From: Klebsormidium nitens
Taxonomy: Eukaryota; Streptophyta; Klebsormidiophyceae; Klebsormidiales; Klebsormidiaceae
Direction: 5' to 3'
Length of the DNA: 64,000 nucleotides
Assembly (NCBI GenBank): GCA_000708835.1
Contig: DF237059.1
Span: 5,588-69,587, forward strand
The notes beneath the pieces are model-generated. The model searched no databases, was not told the origin of the DNA, and was given only the letters and a program-made list of their open reading frames with translations. Numbering within the stretch: the first letter of the stretch is position 1; each line of letters opens with the position of its first letter. Positions 1 through 13,200 of this stretch are shown here, one piece after another. Made by a program: the position numbers and the translations under genes.

Positions 1-229
1 CTCCAACATTTTTCACACTCTTATGTGCTCAGAGGTACCCCGGAATGATTGAGCGTGAGCGTCTAAAGGGGAAGACTACACAGGACGTCGTGCTTTAAGG
101 CGTGAAGCTGGCCTGACGTCAAGCATGGCTGGTCGCTTACTGAGCGTAGGTGACATCGTCTTGCGGGGTCTGCAATATCCCACCCTTTCATCACGTGGCT
201 TTTCACGTGTGACTTTCTCGTATGTCCAG

Positions 230-3200
230 GTGTTTGCCAGCGAGGACTCCGTTTCGAGCCGGTTGGATTTCCGCGGCGGAAATATCGAAGGCCCCCAGCG
301 GAAGCTGCTCCAGACCCCGACCCTTGAACCGACACTTGGTAAGTAAAGACTCTGCTTCGGGGGATTGAGGCTGGTTCTCTCATTCATTTTGTTAGCTTCA
401 AAACCGTCTGCCAGATCTGATTGATAGTGCTCTCCGGTTAAAGAGGGCATACATAGATGCATCTGAATCTAGCGACCCGTAGTAGACTACGGACTGGGGC
501 TGTTTCCGTCGCTCATTCGCACGCGCTGGATTATTGCTGCAAGACCGGAAGCACTCTTCCGCATCAAAGACAACGTGACAGCCACGTAGGCTCCTAGAAA
601 CCCAACGCTAACGGCCTTTGCATAAAGGAATTTCAAAAATCCGGTCAATTCTGCAGGTACAGTGGCTGCCATATGCCCTGCCAATGACTCGAGGTTGAAC
701 CCATTAAGACAAGTGGCGTGTGAGTACATTGTCGAAAACGCCCCGGCCGTAAATCCGATTGGAGCGGCCACGACTTGTACCTACAATGCAACCGGTGCCC
801 TCCTGAGTTCTTCGCTTGCTGTTACCCCAGAATTAGTTGGGGCTACAGCGAACCTAACCTCCTGCCCAGGTAATACGAAAGGTGTTGTTTGACTTGGTGT
901 CAACTTACCGCTGAATAAAAATAACTTCATAGAATGATCCCATCTACTGCGATCCAAAGCGTACGTGTCATAGATGCAGGCGCCGGGGCGCTTCAAGTGC
1001 AATTTGAAGAACGGTCAAAGCGCCGGATGCAAGCCTTGGATCTATCGTTTGCACCTGTGATTTCTTTCCGACCGCACGCAGTTTTGCCTAGCTTATAACC
1101 TACACAATGTAAACCAGTTACACTTTGGAGATTGTTCAAAACGGACTGTAGGACTGTTTCAAGCTCCGATCTGGATTGAACTCTTAGTTCTGGATTGTGC
1201 ATCAGCATTATGATGCGACTTCAATGCAAAACAGGCGTCAAAGGTCTTGCTGGATCGTTACGTAGCAATTCCTCAAATTTTTCAGAGCCAGGTGGAATTG
1301 GCATACATGCAATTCAAAGAGGCCATGCAGCACCTTGACTGAGAAGACTAACGCAAAGAATACGAGTCGTTTCGCACCTATTCGCACCCTAATGTTCCGC
1401 ACTTCCGCCCTCGGCCCCCTTCTGTGTGCTGAGTAGTTGCCAATCGGCCATTTAGCCAAACCTGGCTTTGCCGTCCCTCTTCGTTGCAGGAAGCACACCT
1501 GATCCCAATTCATGCCCTGCCAATGCGTCATTTGATGCATTGATTGGGTTTGCTCGTCGTCGCAACATATCATTGGACTTCCAGCTCCTCAACGTCTTTC
1601 GGTGCTCCTACTTCAATCGAGCGGGAGCGTTTCAGGGAACCTGTAACTACCGGCAAGACCGCCTTCTAATAGGTTCTGAACCAATCGAATACTTCTATAC
1701 CGGCTGTCCGGGTGAGTGCACCCGTATTTGGGTACCAGCTACCTGGGTAAGAAACTTCAAGCTATGTGAATGCATCGTCTTTTCAAACGGGGAAGTAGAG
1801 ATTCAACGGCTTACGTTTTTTCACGCTGCTGATTTGGATCCTCTCATGTTGCTGACATACATTATAATACAACGCTCCCAACGGCGTCGTTATTTGGAGC
1901 TTGCCTTATCTGAGAAAGGCGGTTTTCAAGGGACTTCGCATCCGATTACGCAGCGGTAGTTGTTCTTTATTTGTGATAAGTTTCTTGAATTCGACCCGGC
2001 CTCGAAGTGCACGTAGAACGAAACGCGTTGCTCCGCTGAACCTGTTAAGTGGCACAGACGACCTTTTCAAGTAACTTCAGCGTGCGCTGATCTCCCAGCC
2101 GGACGGGAAAGCTAGAAACTCAACAATAGTCAGCAATGCTTGCTTATCGGCGACCGTTCTTTATGTCCAATGATCCGGAGGTCGAAAATCCCAAGGTTGC
2201 CACTCAGCGCCACCTCGGAACCAGTGGTCTGTAGTAAAGCAGAACCACTCCTTTGAAAAAAAAGATCAAGGACCGATTCTTGCAATCGAGGGCCAGTCCT
2301 GCAAAGAAGAAGAAGAGGGCTGTCAATAGTCTCTCATGATCTCGAGTTCGTGTCTCGTGCATTGCTTTGATCGCCGCCGCCCGCTTCGTTTTTGCTCACG
2401 GTTACGTCACTTCGAAACGTGTGCAGAGTACAGCATTCCCGTGCCCTCAAAGACGCCGATTCCCAGCCCAACAAGTGAGCCACGCTTTAGACCCGCTTCG
2501 CAGTTGACCTTACGTCGTAGCATCAGGCTCAAAAATGATGTAGGCCTCTACGTACATGTATACAGAAAGGTGCTTACTAAGCTTGGTCAGCCTGCAGTTG
2601 CACAAAATGCTCAGCGTTTGGCGCGGTTGCATGACTCTGGCAAGGAACTACGGCCGTCAGCATGAAAGGAGCCAAAAGCCGAAGTAGGTGCCACCTAAGT
2701 GGGTCGGCAACAAATCTTGCGGAATGAGGAGTCGCTTCTCTTTCCGAATCACTGAGCCGATATAGAGAGGTGTAGATAGGTAATTGGTTCGCGCCATTTG
2801 ATTTCGAAAGAAGGGTTCCTGCTTCTTCTTTCGGATCATTTCTACCTTTACGCATGTAAAGCTGACGAGAAAGTAGACATCAAGCAGCTTGATCGTCGTC
2901 TCGAAGAGAAAAGGCTTGTATCAAAATGTATCTGAAATCCTTGCGTAGCTTCAAGACAGTTTCTTTACGCGTTCTATCCTGCTCCTCGCTTGACCTGACG
3001 CAAATACTTGGATTATATTCGACGCAGGTCCGCCACAGATTGGCAATCTGACAGCCTGTGTCAACATGGTCTTCGCTGGGGAGAAATTTATTAACTGTTC
3101 CGCCATTTCGACTCCCTTCGGCCCCGGTAACTCGACCAACTGCGCATGTGGGGCTTACACCGGGGGCACCCTCGTGACCCCGACCGTCTGCCAGGCCAAC

Positions 3201-3380
3201 GTGCAGTGTGATGCATGCACCCAGGGCTGCAACATGGACGCTGACTGCTTCCCCGGGTACAACTGCGCGGCCGGCTGCGGCGGAGCCCCGACCCCACAGA
3301 CCATCACCGCTCGGAAGTTCACCGGAATCTGCCTGCCCAACTGTGGCACGGCGTTTGATAACGTGAATGGCTGCTACTAA
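230..3380 (+). CDS. Cysteine-rich secreted-type protein, 5' end not found
   Basis: I do not recognise this family. Five exons read in one frame: 230-338, 657-869, 1490-1711, 2427-2474 and 3028-3380, with stop TAA at 3378. They give 314 visible residues. The four introns between them are all GT-AG and phase 1. Exons 2 and 3 look like two copies of one module: each has CPAN near its start, a Thr-Cys-x-Tyr sequence midway, and ends in Cys-Pro. Exon 4 is a short Pro/Ser/Thr linker (VPSKTPIPSPT). Exon 5 has 14 cysteines in about 117 residues and several N-x-S/T sequons, as expected for an extracellular or wall-associated disulphide-rich protein. No signal peptide is visible. The start of exon 1 at 230 is uncertain, and an upstream exon probably lies before it or off the window. 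Secretion is inferred from cysteine content only. Confidence 0.55.
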
Positions 3381-4285
3381 GAGAGTGTGAAGCAATGATT
3401 CGTGGAGAGAACGAGAGGGGCTGTATCGCTGTAGCCGGTGATAAGAGCGACGTCGAGTCGCGCAGCGACTTTCGAACTCCGTCTTTGGGCAGGCCGGAAA
3501 ATTCGCTTATAAGTTCGCAAACGTAGCCGGAATGCGCCTCGGCCTTTCAAAGACCGGCCTGCCAAATTCAAAGGACTAGCTAGATTGGACCCATACTAGT
3601 TCTCTTGAGCGACCCGTCATATCGGCAATGATGGCGGCCACCGCCAGAATCCAGCATAGAGATCCAGCAATCAAAGAATGTCCACTCGACATCAGAGTGA
3701 ACCCGAAAGTTCTTCGATCATTCAATCCATGGAGGTTCACTTTAATGCATATGCATATGCAAACAGTCGGATTTGTTGACTTCATACTTGGTCGGCTCTA
3801 TTATTCAATGCGCACCGTCAGAAGAAACGATCGACTTGCACTCCGTCACATGTACGTATGATCGTCTTTCATTTGGGCTCTTAATTGTAGAGAGACATTG
3901 AAGCATGCAGGCCATCCAAAATTTGCACGGATCATTGATTGGGTTGATGCATGCCTTGCATGTGCGCTGCAGATTAACGAAGTGGAAGGGACCGTACCTG
4001 GGTAAATCGATCTGCCGATGTTATCGCAGGAATTGCCAGGTCGCATTGAGGGCATCATTGGCAGTTGCTGAAACTTTTTCTGCGGTTGACGGCTTCTCTT
4101 CAGGGCTCACAAAAGCGGGCAGAGCCGGTTCACCTCATATGCAGCAGAAGGCCCGGCGACGTGGCAAGCACCGCATTGCCGCGTTCTTTGAAGGTACTCT
4201 GCCTGAGGACTTGACTGGCCAGCGCAAACACAATTCTGAGTTTCTTGGCAGGGGGACACGTTGAGCGAGCTTAGCTGTGTCCTAC
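3381..4285. other. Convergent intergenic spacer
   Basis: This lies between the stop of the cysteine-rich gene (+) and the stop of CDT2 (-), so it should hold the two 3'UTRs. Short open frames here show no protein-like composition. The only structure seen is an ATGCAT-rich palindromic stretch near 3745-3762. Confidence 0.6.
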
Positions 4286-7200
4286 TCAAGGATTCTTGAA
4301 ATAGTCAATAATCGTCCTTTGCCTCTTCCTACTCGACTCGAGAGGTGACATTAACACAGACGACGGACTTTCGAGTGCGTCCTTGTCCTTGACGGTCGCC
4401 GTCACTGCATTTTTCAGGCCAAGAGGGCTGACGTTTTCTTGCTGATCTAGCAGTTCGCCGAGGGGGATCCCCGGGGACCTTTTAGGCGTGCCCCTAACCT
4501 GGACGTTCACCCGGGTCGGACTCAGCGGCAGGCGGTGTACGGAACGCCCCGGCCCTTCCTTTCTCAACGGGCTAACCGCTTTCTCGCTGACCTTTGCATT
4601 ACTAGCATCTAACCTCAAACACGGGCTCTGTAGACCAGGTTCGGAAGCATGAGTCCCGTCACTGGACCTAACCACCGTCTCTTGGGGTGCCCTCACCCGA
4701 GACCCCAAGTTCCAGAATGCGAACTGCGGAGATGGACCGGGATTCAATCCGAGCCGTCCCTCTTCAAACCCTTCCACATTCACAGGCGTCGATGGAGATC
4801 GGCTGGGGTTCAGACTCCCCCCCGCGCTGAGAACGCGAGTCCCCTCCTTGTGCGGCGTCGCTTGAAGGGCTTCCGTTTCCGTTGCCTCCGCTCTTTGTGC
4901 CGTACATTTCCTCTGCAAAGCTTCCACTTTGCTTTCGCTCCCGTATATTTGCACCGGCCTGAGTGCCCGGTTATCGATCGGACCACCCAAGCGCAGCTCA
5001 CATTTCTTACCCCCATAAACGTCCACCGATTCGGCCCCTAGGTTTTCGCCTCTTCCAGAACCCCCGGCAGATAACCCCCGGTCCATCTCCCCACCGGACC
5101 CTACACCCCCTTCTTTCAATTGTCCGCTCGTCCCGGTCGCTTTTTCCGGTTCAAGAACAGCCTCCGGTTCCAACCGCCCACTCGTACCGGTCGCATTTTC
5201 CGCCTTCAAAGCAGCCTCCGGTTTCAACCGCTCACTCGTACCGGTCGCATTCTCCACCTCCAAAACAGCCCCCGGTTCCCTCTCCCCAGGCGCCCCGGGC
5301 AGATCCTTTCCCCCGACATCCACACACGCACAAGCAGCTGCCACGTCAGCGGCTGCTTCCTTGGAAGCGCGCGCGCGCGAAGTTGCTGATGTAGGCGTTT
5401 CGGGACCGAGATCCGAGGCCGGGGCAGGAGCAGGGTTTGGCCGCGCCGAGTAGATCCGCTTGCGCATCGCGGCCGCGTTGGCGCGGCCGTCGCGACCTTC
5501 ACGGGAGCGCTTGATGGTCCATACCCGCACCTGGAAGAGGGTTTTGAAAGACGTGGTAAAGTGACGATTCAGAACGACGGGTTCATCAAAATGTTTTGGC
5601 CTTTTATGGCATGCAGATTCTTAAGTACATGGACAATTTCCGGAAGAGCGGTATTAGCTTCGATGAGTCGAGGCTCTATTCAGCGGTTAGACTCGGTGTG
5701 CGTCTAACAGACCGTTCGCATCGACACATCGTGATCAAGTAGAACACCTGATCGGTCCTTTTTGGCAGCTAGACTACAGTGGACAAAGAGGACCTTCACC
5801 GTTGCGACACTGCTAAAACTTGAGATCTCTCCCTTGCCGGGTACAAAGCCAGCGGATGCCAACTTAACTCCCGCAAACTCAACGCCACCGTACTATGCTC
5901 CTACAAGCTGCCCTTCACCCTTTCAAGTACGGAGAGAATCCATCTTCAAAAAGTGCCTTCTAGCAAACTCCTCCAGCAAACTCGTGTAAAGGTCCTGTTG
6001 TCGTTAACATAGGACATCTCTTCCTTCAAAGCATCCGACTTCTCGCCCGGACTAAGATGAAGCGATCGTCCGCAGCCCGCCAACTCTGCTCAAGTCCAAC
6101 TTTCTAGAAAACACAAAAAAGTGCCAGCTCCTCACCGTGCAGTCGTCGGAGCACGTGGCTACTTTGGTTACGTCCGTCTTGCACCAGTCTACTCCGGTCA
6201 CCTCGCCCACGTGGCCCTCCAGCACAAACGGACCGCTCTGCGGACGGTCCGCCTGCAAAGAAGCGGGTTGAGGCGTCCGAAAACATTCATAATGAGCCGG
6301 CAGCAGGGTACAGGAATTTGATGAAACATTTACCTTCGCGACAAGCTAGATGTTAAGCGAACGGTCCGCCGGGCGTCCGAATATGTACGTGACGGCAGAG
6401 CAACAACTCTTTTAGTGCCTTGCAACATCGACAGCCTCAGGATGAAGGCCAGCGAACCGACTCTCTACGCCTGCTGATAACTTCCGTAACGGGGTCTTTG
6501 AATTGAAATCAGTGGTCGGTTGGGAAAACTATCACTGGGGCTTTATGCCCCTTAGTCATCAAGATATCCAAGGATTGCCAGCAAAGCTGAGACTGTCAAG
6601 GCTTCTGGTCAAGCTGGGGGATCGGCGGCAATGTGACACTTAGTGCAAATCGTCCGAAGAAGAAGCCATCAGAAAGAATCCAAACTGTTCGGAGATATCT
6701 AAAGCTTCTCAAAAATTGCCCAGAGCTCTTCAACACGTCCAGAACGTTTCAAAATGTTCGAAAGTGTCCGAAGCTGTCGGCTTCTAAGTCTGTCCGATAG
6801 TATCCGAAGCTATTCATGGACGTCCGACCCTATCCGAGACGTGTCGAAAGCGGTTCAGAGTATGAACAAAGCCGTCCGGAAGATATCGAGACTTGTCCGA
6901 AAGTACCCGAAGCTAGTCAAGGACGTCCGACCTTGTGCGAGACATGTTCTGAAGTGTTTCAAGTACGACCCAAGCTGTCCGGCAGAAGTCGAAACCTGTC
7001 CAATGGCATTCGAAGCTGTCCGACTGTTTATAGCTGCTGTCCGCAACAAGTCCAAACGCGTCAAAGGCACATTTGAATCCAATGCTCAAGCTCACCTCCC
7101 ATATGTACACGTGGTTGTCTGTGGACCCGCTCAGGATGTGGCTGTCATCCGGGCTGAACGTGGCCTGCACGAACAACACGTGGCACCATCAGAGTGAGCT

Positions 7201-10200
7201 CCTTCAGACAACGGGTGGTCTAGGGATATCACATAAGAGCTCAAGAGCCGAACAGGATGCTCATTACACAAAACGGAGATCATATCGTCATTTCCTCACC
7301 CCTCTACGATTTTGTGCCAAATGCGCTGCTCTCGAAAGAATTGTTGCAGGAGACTATATGTCCAGTCGGTAGGCGACCTTGCCAGGTGAACTTTTGACGA
7401 CTAGTATAGCCCGCCAAAAAACCAAGATGCTTCAGACAGCCCAAGAAGGATCAGCGAGAACCGAAAGCGACTGTCGATCAAGAATCTGACGCGATCTCAT
7501 GCGCGCAGAAGTTTTTGAGTAAGACAGCAGAATCTGCACTGACAAATGATCAGAAATTCCCAAACAATCGCGGATCTCTATAAGCATAAGCTTTGAGTTG
7601 CTCTCAAGCCTCGTGGTACGTACCTTGGTGTAGAAGGACTGGCTCTGGTGCCCTGTGAAGCTATGGAAGGGCCCGCGCTCTGGATTGAGCGCGTCGTACA
7701 TGTAAATGCTGCGAGGGGGGGAAGTAAAGCGGGTTAGTGACCCTTCGGAACTAACGTCCGGCGTTTGCTTTGCGCCTTTCTGAGGATGGGGTCTTTGAAA
7801 CCAGCTTATACGCTGCTTTGTCATCCCTTCGTGCCCTTCCAAGTCAAACGCGGCCTTCAGACGCGATTCTTTTATCAGTCCTTGAAAATGCAACACTCTC
7901 CGGTTGACGGCACTCGTAGCCCCAAGGTCGGGTGCGTCATGATCGAGATACTTTTTACAATTGCAACCTGACGTGCCAAGGCCTCCGACCCGGGAACCTG
8001 CCTCTTACACATAGCGGCAGCAGGGTGCTTCGTCAAGATGCGTCTGTGCGTACGCCAGAAGAGCAGCAGAGTTCTTATTTTGGTAAAATTTCAAGGCATT
8101 GAGAATGATCGAGAAGTCAACGTGGTTCAAGGAGAAAAGGACTTACTGGTTGTTCCGGCTGGAGGCGATCAAGCGGCCGCCCGTGGAGTCCTGGGCCAAG
8201 CAGACGATGCCATGGATGCGCGCCTGCAGCCGAGAGAAATGGTGACGTCAATCCTTTCGTCATTGGAACCAGAAGCGCGTCTGAATGGCTTAGAGACGTG
8301 TTTCGGCGCGCTTCCTACTCTTGGGCGGGAACGTGAGCATCTACTGCATTGAGTGCTTCAGATGTCAGAGCCCAAGCGCGGTTGCGGATGATGACCTCGT
8401 TTTCCGCAGTTTGTGACAATGTTTGGAGTGTTCGTTTTTGGCGGCCAGGAGCCCAAGGACAGACAAGTCGAGTCAAAATCAGATCACAGAAAGACCAAAC
8501 CCCGCGAGTAAGGGAGGACCCAGCTTGGAGTATCGGAAAATGAGCGACAGAGGCGCCGAAAACATGAGTTGCGACATGCCCGCTTAGCTTCGATAAGAGT
8601 CTTGACTGCATAATGGTCGCGAAAGTGCTTCTTCTTGGAAAGGCGTCGCTTCATGACCACAAAGCTAAGTCTCTTGCCTCTGAACATTATTAACGTTATT
8701 CGTTATTCGTCGAGCCTTTTAAAGTATCGAGGCAACGCGATCAGATCCTGACGATGGGCCTTTTAAGGCCCGGATGTACAAAGAATGAAGAAAGGACAGA
8801 AGAAGCACCGAAAAGAAGGCGGCATATAACCAAAGCGCTAAGTACATAAAAGAGGGGAAGGGTCCTCACCGGAGCCTCTGGCGACTCTGCGCTCGTCAGC
8901 TGCGGCGTTTGTACGAGCGGCGCGTGGAGCTTCCTGGTGTCCCAGTACTTGATCACTCTGAGGGCACACGTCAGCGGGGCGCATCAGCATAACGTCAGCA
9001 GGGCAGTCAGCCAGAATGAAGGGCGTTCGTTTCAACCATCCGAAAACGGCGCTTAAAAAGAAAAGTGCTTGGTGCGCAAGAGGGCGCAGAAACGGCGTGG
9101 TTAAGGTGAGGGATAGGGATTTAAAGCAACGGTGGTCAAGAATCCAAGATCTCAGCATATGCTGTTTCAATCAAGTACAGTCTCTTCTCAGGCACTCGAG
9201 CAACGACAAAGGACGACCAGTGCCCGCCCAAGATTTTGCAAGTGAGCAGCATTTCGCACACCAGTCGGATATGCATCCTTTGAAGCCTTATTTAACACCA
9301 CGCCGGTCTCACCCGTCAGCATGACCCGAGCTGGCAATGATGGTGCCATCCTTGAGGTACAAAACGGAGGTCACCCCCGCGGCCGCGTCCTTGGAGCTGC
9401 GCCGCCGAGGGGCGACCAGTGGAGACGGGTGCGCATTTTTGATGGTCGCGACCGGATCACACCTTAAGAGCGACGTGTTGTCAGATGAGGTCTCACGAAG
9501 AAGGCCTGCGCAATATGTTCCTGCCACTACTTCTTACCCCTCCATCTGTTAAAAACTATTCAGGACCGATGGTGTGAAAAGAGCATGGAAGGAACAGAAA
9601 AGGAGGGGAGAAACGAAGCAGGAATGAAGAAGGAAGCAAGGTAGATCATAATCCTTCCACTCGTTGAATTGGTTCGTTCTCGTGTCTTGATGCGGACGCT
9701 AATCTGATGGACACTGAGGAAGGAGTTTGCACAAAAGATTCCACCTCTGCTGGCACACTTCTCTCACATGCTCCTCGACGAATCGCTCAGAAACTCGGGC
9801 TGTTCGTAAGCCAACAACTATCTCTTAGGCATACCTCAGTCAGAATCGTTGATAAGAGCTGGTCGAACTCAAGCACGCTTTCCTGTAAGATAAAAGAATC
9901 CAGTGCCTAATATGGTCGGTCAAATCTCCGGGTGAGTACTGAAGTCAGAAAACCTCTTCATCAAAGATAGGTTTTGAAAGTCGTAGTGGTGAAGGCGTCA
10001 AATGGCTCACCTGCTGGACTCTACTTCTTCATTAAAGATAGACAACCAAAGATAGGATATCAAAGATAGACTATCAAAGATAGGATGTCAACGATAGAAT
10101 ATCAAGGAGTCAATTGGCTCACCTGCTGTACACTCTGCCGGACGGTCTCGTCGCGCGGACGGCCGTCCGGAGGTCCCACAGCATGATGGCCCCGTCGCGG

Positions 10201-13200
10201 CCGCCCGAAGCCAAGCAATCTGCAACAGGCGCTCGATAATTTACAAATTCATAGAGTCTTTAAGAAGAGCTAATACATTGATATATGTGTTTGGGCAAGA
10301 GCTCGAATAGCAATCACTCATTGAAGGGTTTCACATTTACGTGCTAGCGATGCTTGACCGTCATCAAAAAACGAAGGACGCAGGTGAAGCGAAAGCACGG
10401 TAACCGTGGCAATACGCACGCTGGAGAAGGGTTTGAGGTGACGTTGCGAGCAGGAGATTGACCTTTGACGTCAGATCGTAAATCAGAGAAGGTAGAAGCC
10501 GGTCCAGGTAAGCTCTGCGGGCACGACTCCCAACAGGATGGATTACGAAAGGTGGTGAAAAGAGAGCGCTCAAGGGGCAGAGAGGAGAGGAGATGGAACG
10601 CCGGGGACTCTGCCAACTTCAGAAGCAGAGCTGTTTTCAACTCGCAACACCCCGACTACAAGGCACCTCGGGAAAGCACAATTCAGATGTGAACGGAAAG
10701 GAAAGGACACTCCCGCTGTGAAAGCAGCCAGGACACGGAGGGACGCCTTTGAAAGAGAAGCGGGCTCGTTGTACGCACTGAAACCTAGGTACTACGCTTC
10801 AGTCCTGGTACTTTTTCAGACCTAAGAAATATCCTGAAGAGCCGCTAATGGGCTCGTCTTTTCTTCGAGCCTGTACTGTCTGAACGGACTTTTTGACAGT
10901 TGCATAAGACAACGGTTGCAGCAGCAATCGAAGTGGCATCGTCATGAGGGTGTCTTTCGTCAGTTCCACTGAACTGTGTACTCAAGCAAGCCCCATGCTT
11001 CGGTACGGGCTTTGTAAAGTGAAGTATGTTCGTTTCAGCAGACCAAGGAGCATAGCAGCGGCTTACAATGATGACTACCTTCTGACAAGCGCGGCTCGGC
11101 GGCGGACTCACTGTTCTGTGTGGCTTGGACGCACACCGACTTGATGCTGCCCTGGTGCCCCCGCAGCTCCTGGACGCACCGCTGGGCCTCCAGGTTCCAC
11201 AGCCGGATCTAGAGCGGCGAGAAACCGAGGTTCTAGCACAGAGGGGCCTTTGCAGCTTTGGATTGCTCGTTTCGTTAAACCTCAAAGCTCAGGCCCCACA
11301 AAGCGAACAGTCCAATACGAGTGACTTCCCAAGGGGGCTGCTTGAAGAGGACGTCATGGCGCAAGATCAGTGTTCACCAAAGCAGAGCCACGAAAGAGGG
11401 CAACGAAGTCACCAAGAAGCGACTTATGGGAGTCGCTCCCAAAACTTATGGGGTGAATGGCGCGCTATCATTGTTTCGCTAGTGTCGCAAGGGAATTGGG
11501 CCCTCGGCAACCCGTGAAAGAACGTCAGACTTCATGCGGCCAATATTGACGATCACTTGCAAACAGCAGACTATGCCAAATTACCTCTTCAAGCAAGCTT
11601 CATTGGCTCCCATCAACTGATCTTTCAGGGCCACAGGTTTTCGAACCAGAGCAAAAGAGTTACTTAGAAAGTGAGAGAGCTTACCACTTGGTCCCCAGAG
11701 CCTGTCAGCAGATGCGTGTCATTCTGCAACACAGAAATACAGAGGGCTGTTTGACTCTTCTCTCGTGATTCAGCGGCAACTTCGCGACTCAGAGACTCTC
11801 CGAACCGTAAGCACAACCTTTCCTTCGATTTGGTGGGCATCGTGTGCTCATTCATCTGACACATAAGTCCTCGTTGCATTAGTTGGAAATCCTTCTAATG
11901 CCCGGGCTAATCAGCGCGGAATGTTTGGATGCCACTAAATCAAGATAAAGTTGTTTTAAGCACATTTCTCTAAGCCGGAGAGACGCGGGTGCTCCGAGCG
12001 TGTGGCTCAATTGCCAAAGTTGGAGAATGTATCCCAAGCCCCATCTGGAGCAGATTGCGCTGACGCGAGACACCTCAAGCTTACCTGGAGCCACGCAATG
12101 TCGAAGATGGAGTTGCTGTGCGCTTGCCAGGTGTCAATCGCAGTTCCTGCGAAGCAAGGGCGAAACGTATCAAACAACTCTTCCAAACATTATATTGGCT
12201 CCGATGTTGCTGCTTGGGGCCAGAGGTTGGAATGTCTGACACAACCCTAGCCTCCTGCAACTGAGTACCACATTCAGGCCTCTGGCTATGCCCCTGCTCA
12301 GACTCGCTTGCTTTGAGATTAGCCACCGGCAGTTCTCTCCCATCAGAGCCTGGGTGCTATCTGGTAGGTCTGCAAAGATTGGGGGCCCTACACTCTGATG
12401 TGATAAGAATCACCCAAATCAGGTCACTTTGTCGTCGTCCCAAAGGGTATGCGTGACTCACAGAGCCCACTGCAACCCAATCTACGCAAGATATTGCCTA
12501 AGGATCACTCAACCGAGGCCTGACGCACAAGATGTTGGCGAGTGTTGAGAAGCAGCACCTGCTACATCAGAAACTCAAAAGAAATCTGCCAAAGACTTCC
12601 TCAATTTCTTCAGCATGGGGCTTGACCGATTCTTCCCTGCCACCACTTTCAAAGTGCCACAATCACCTAGCAAAGGTATGAAAGACCGAGCAGGCATAGT
12701 AGCGGTCAGTTCCGCCGGAATTGGAAACACAGGGCAGGCAGTTGAGAAAGGCTGGCAGTGCACCTGGGCCGTGTATGTCAGGGTATTCGGGGGGCGATTT
12801 TGAGGTGTCAAAAAGCTGGACGCAGCCCCCTTCTCCAGCAGCAGCCACTAAATCGCCCCCACACCGCTCCTGTAGGACAAAGTGGGTGCATCAAACATAT
12901 GTTGCAGAGTTCCCGTGCAGCTACACCGCAGTATCGGGCCTCCAAAGCAGAGGTTTGACAATGGCAGGATTAGATGTACGAGGAGCCAACGTGAAAAATC
13001 TTGGACATGGAGAGCCACAAGGGTTTGAGGAAAAGGGTAACCGCCACTGATCAGGAGGGTGACAATGCTTGAGAAAGCCACATGCTTCAGGTTAGGCGGT
13101 TAGTCAGGTACTGAGATGCGCAACTGCTGTCTGGGGAGCCTGCTAGGTTCAACTATCTCCGTGATTGCTCGCAGAACCGAAAGCCAGCAATTCTAGATGA

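Noticed and set aside
6754-7197. 147-codon plus-strand open frame
   Set aside because: It is created by the degenerate short tandem repeat in a CDT2 intron; its composition follows the repeat and the opposite strand carries the conserved WD40 exon at its end.
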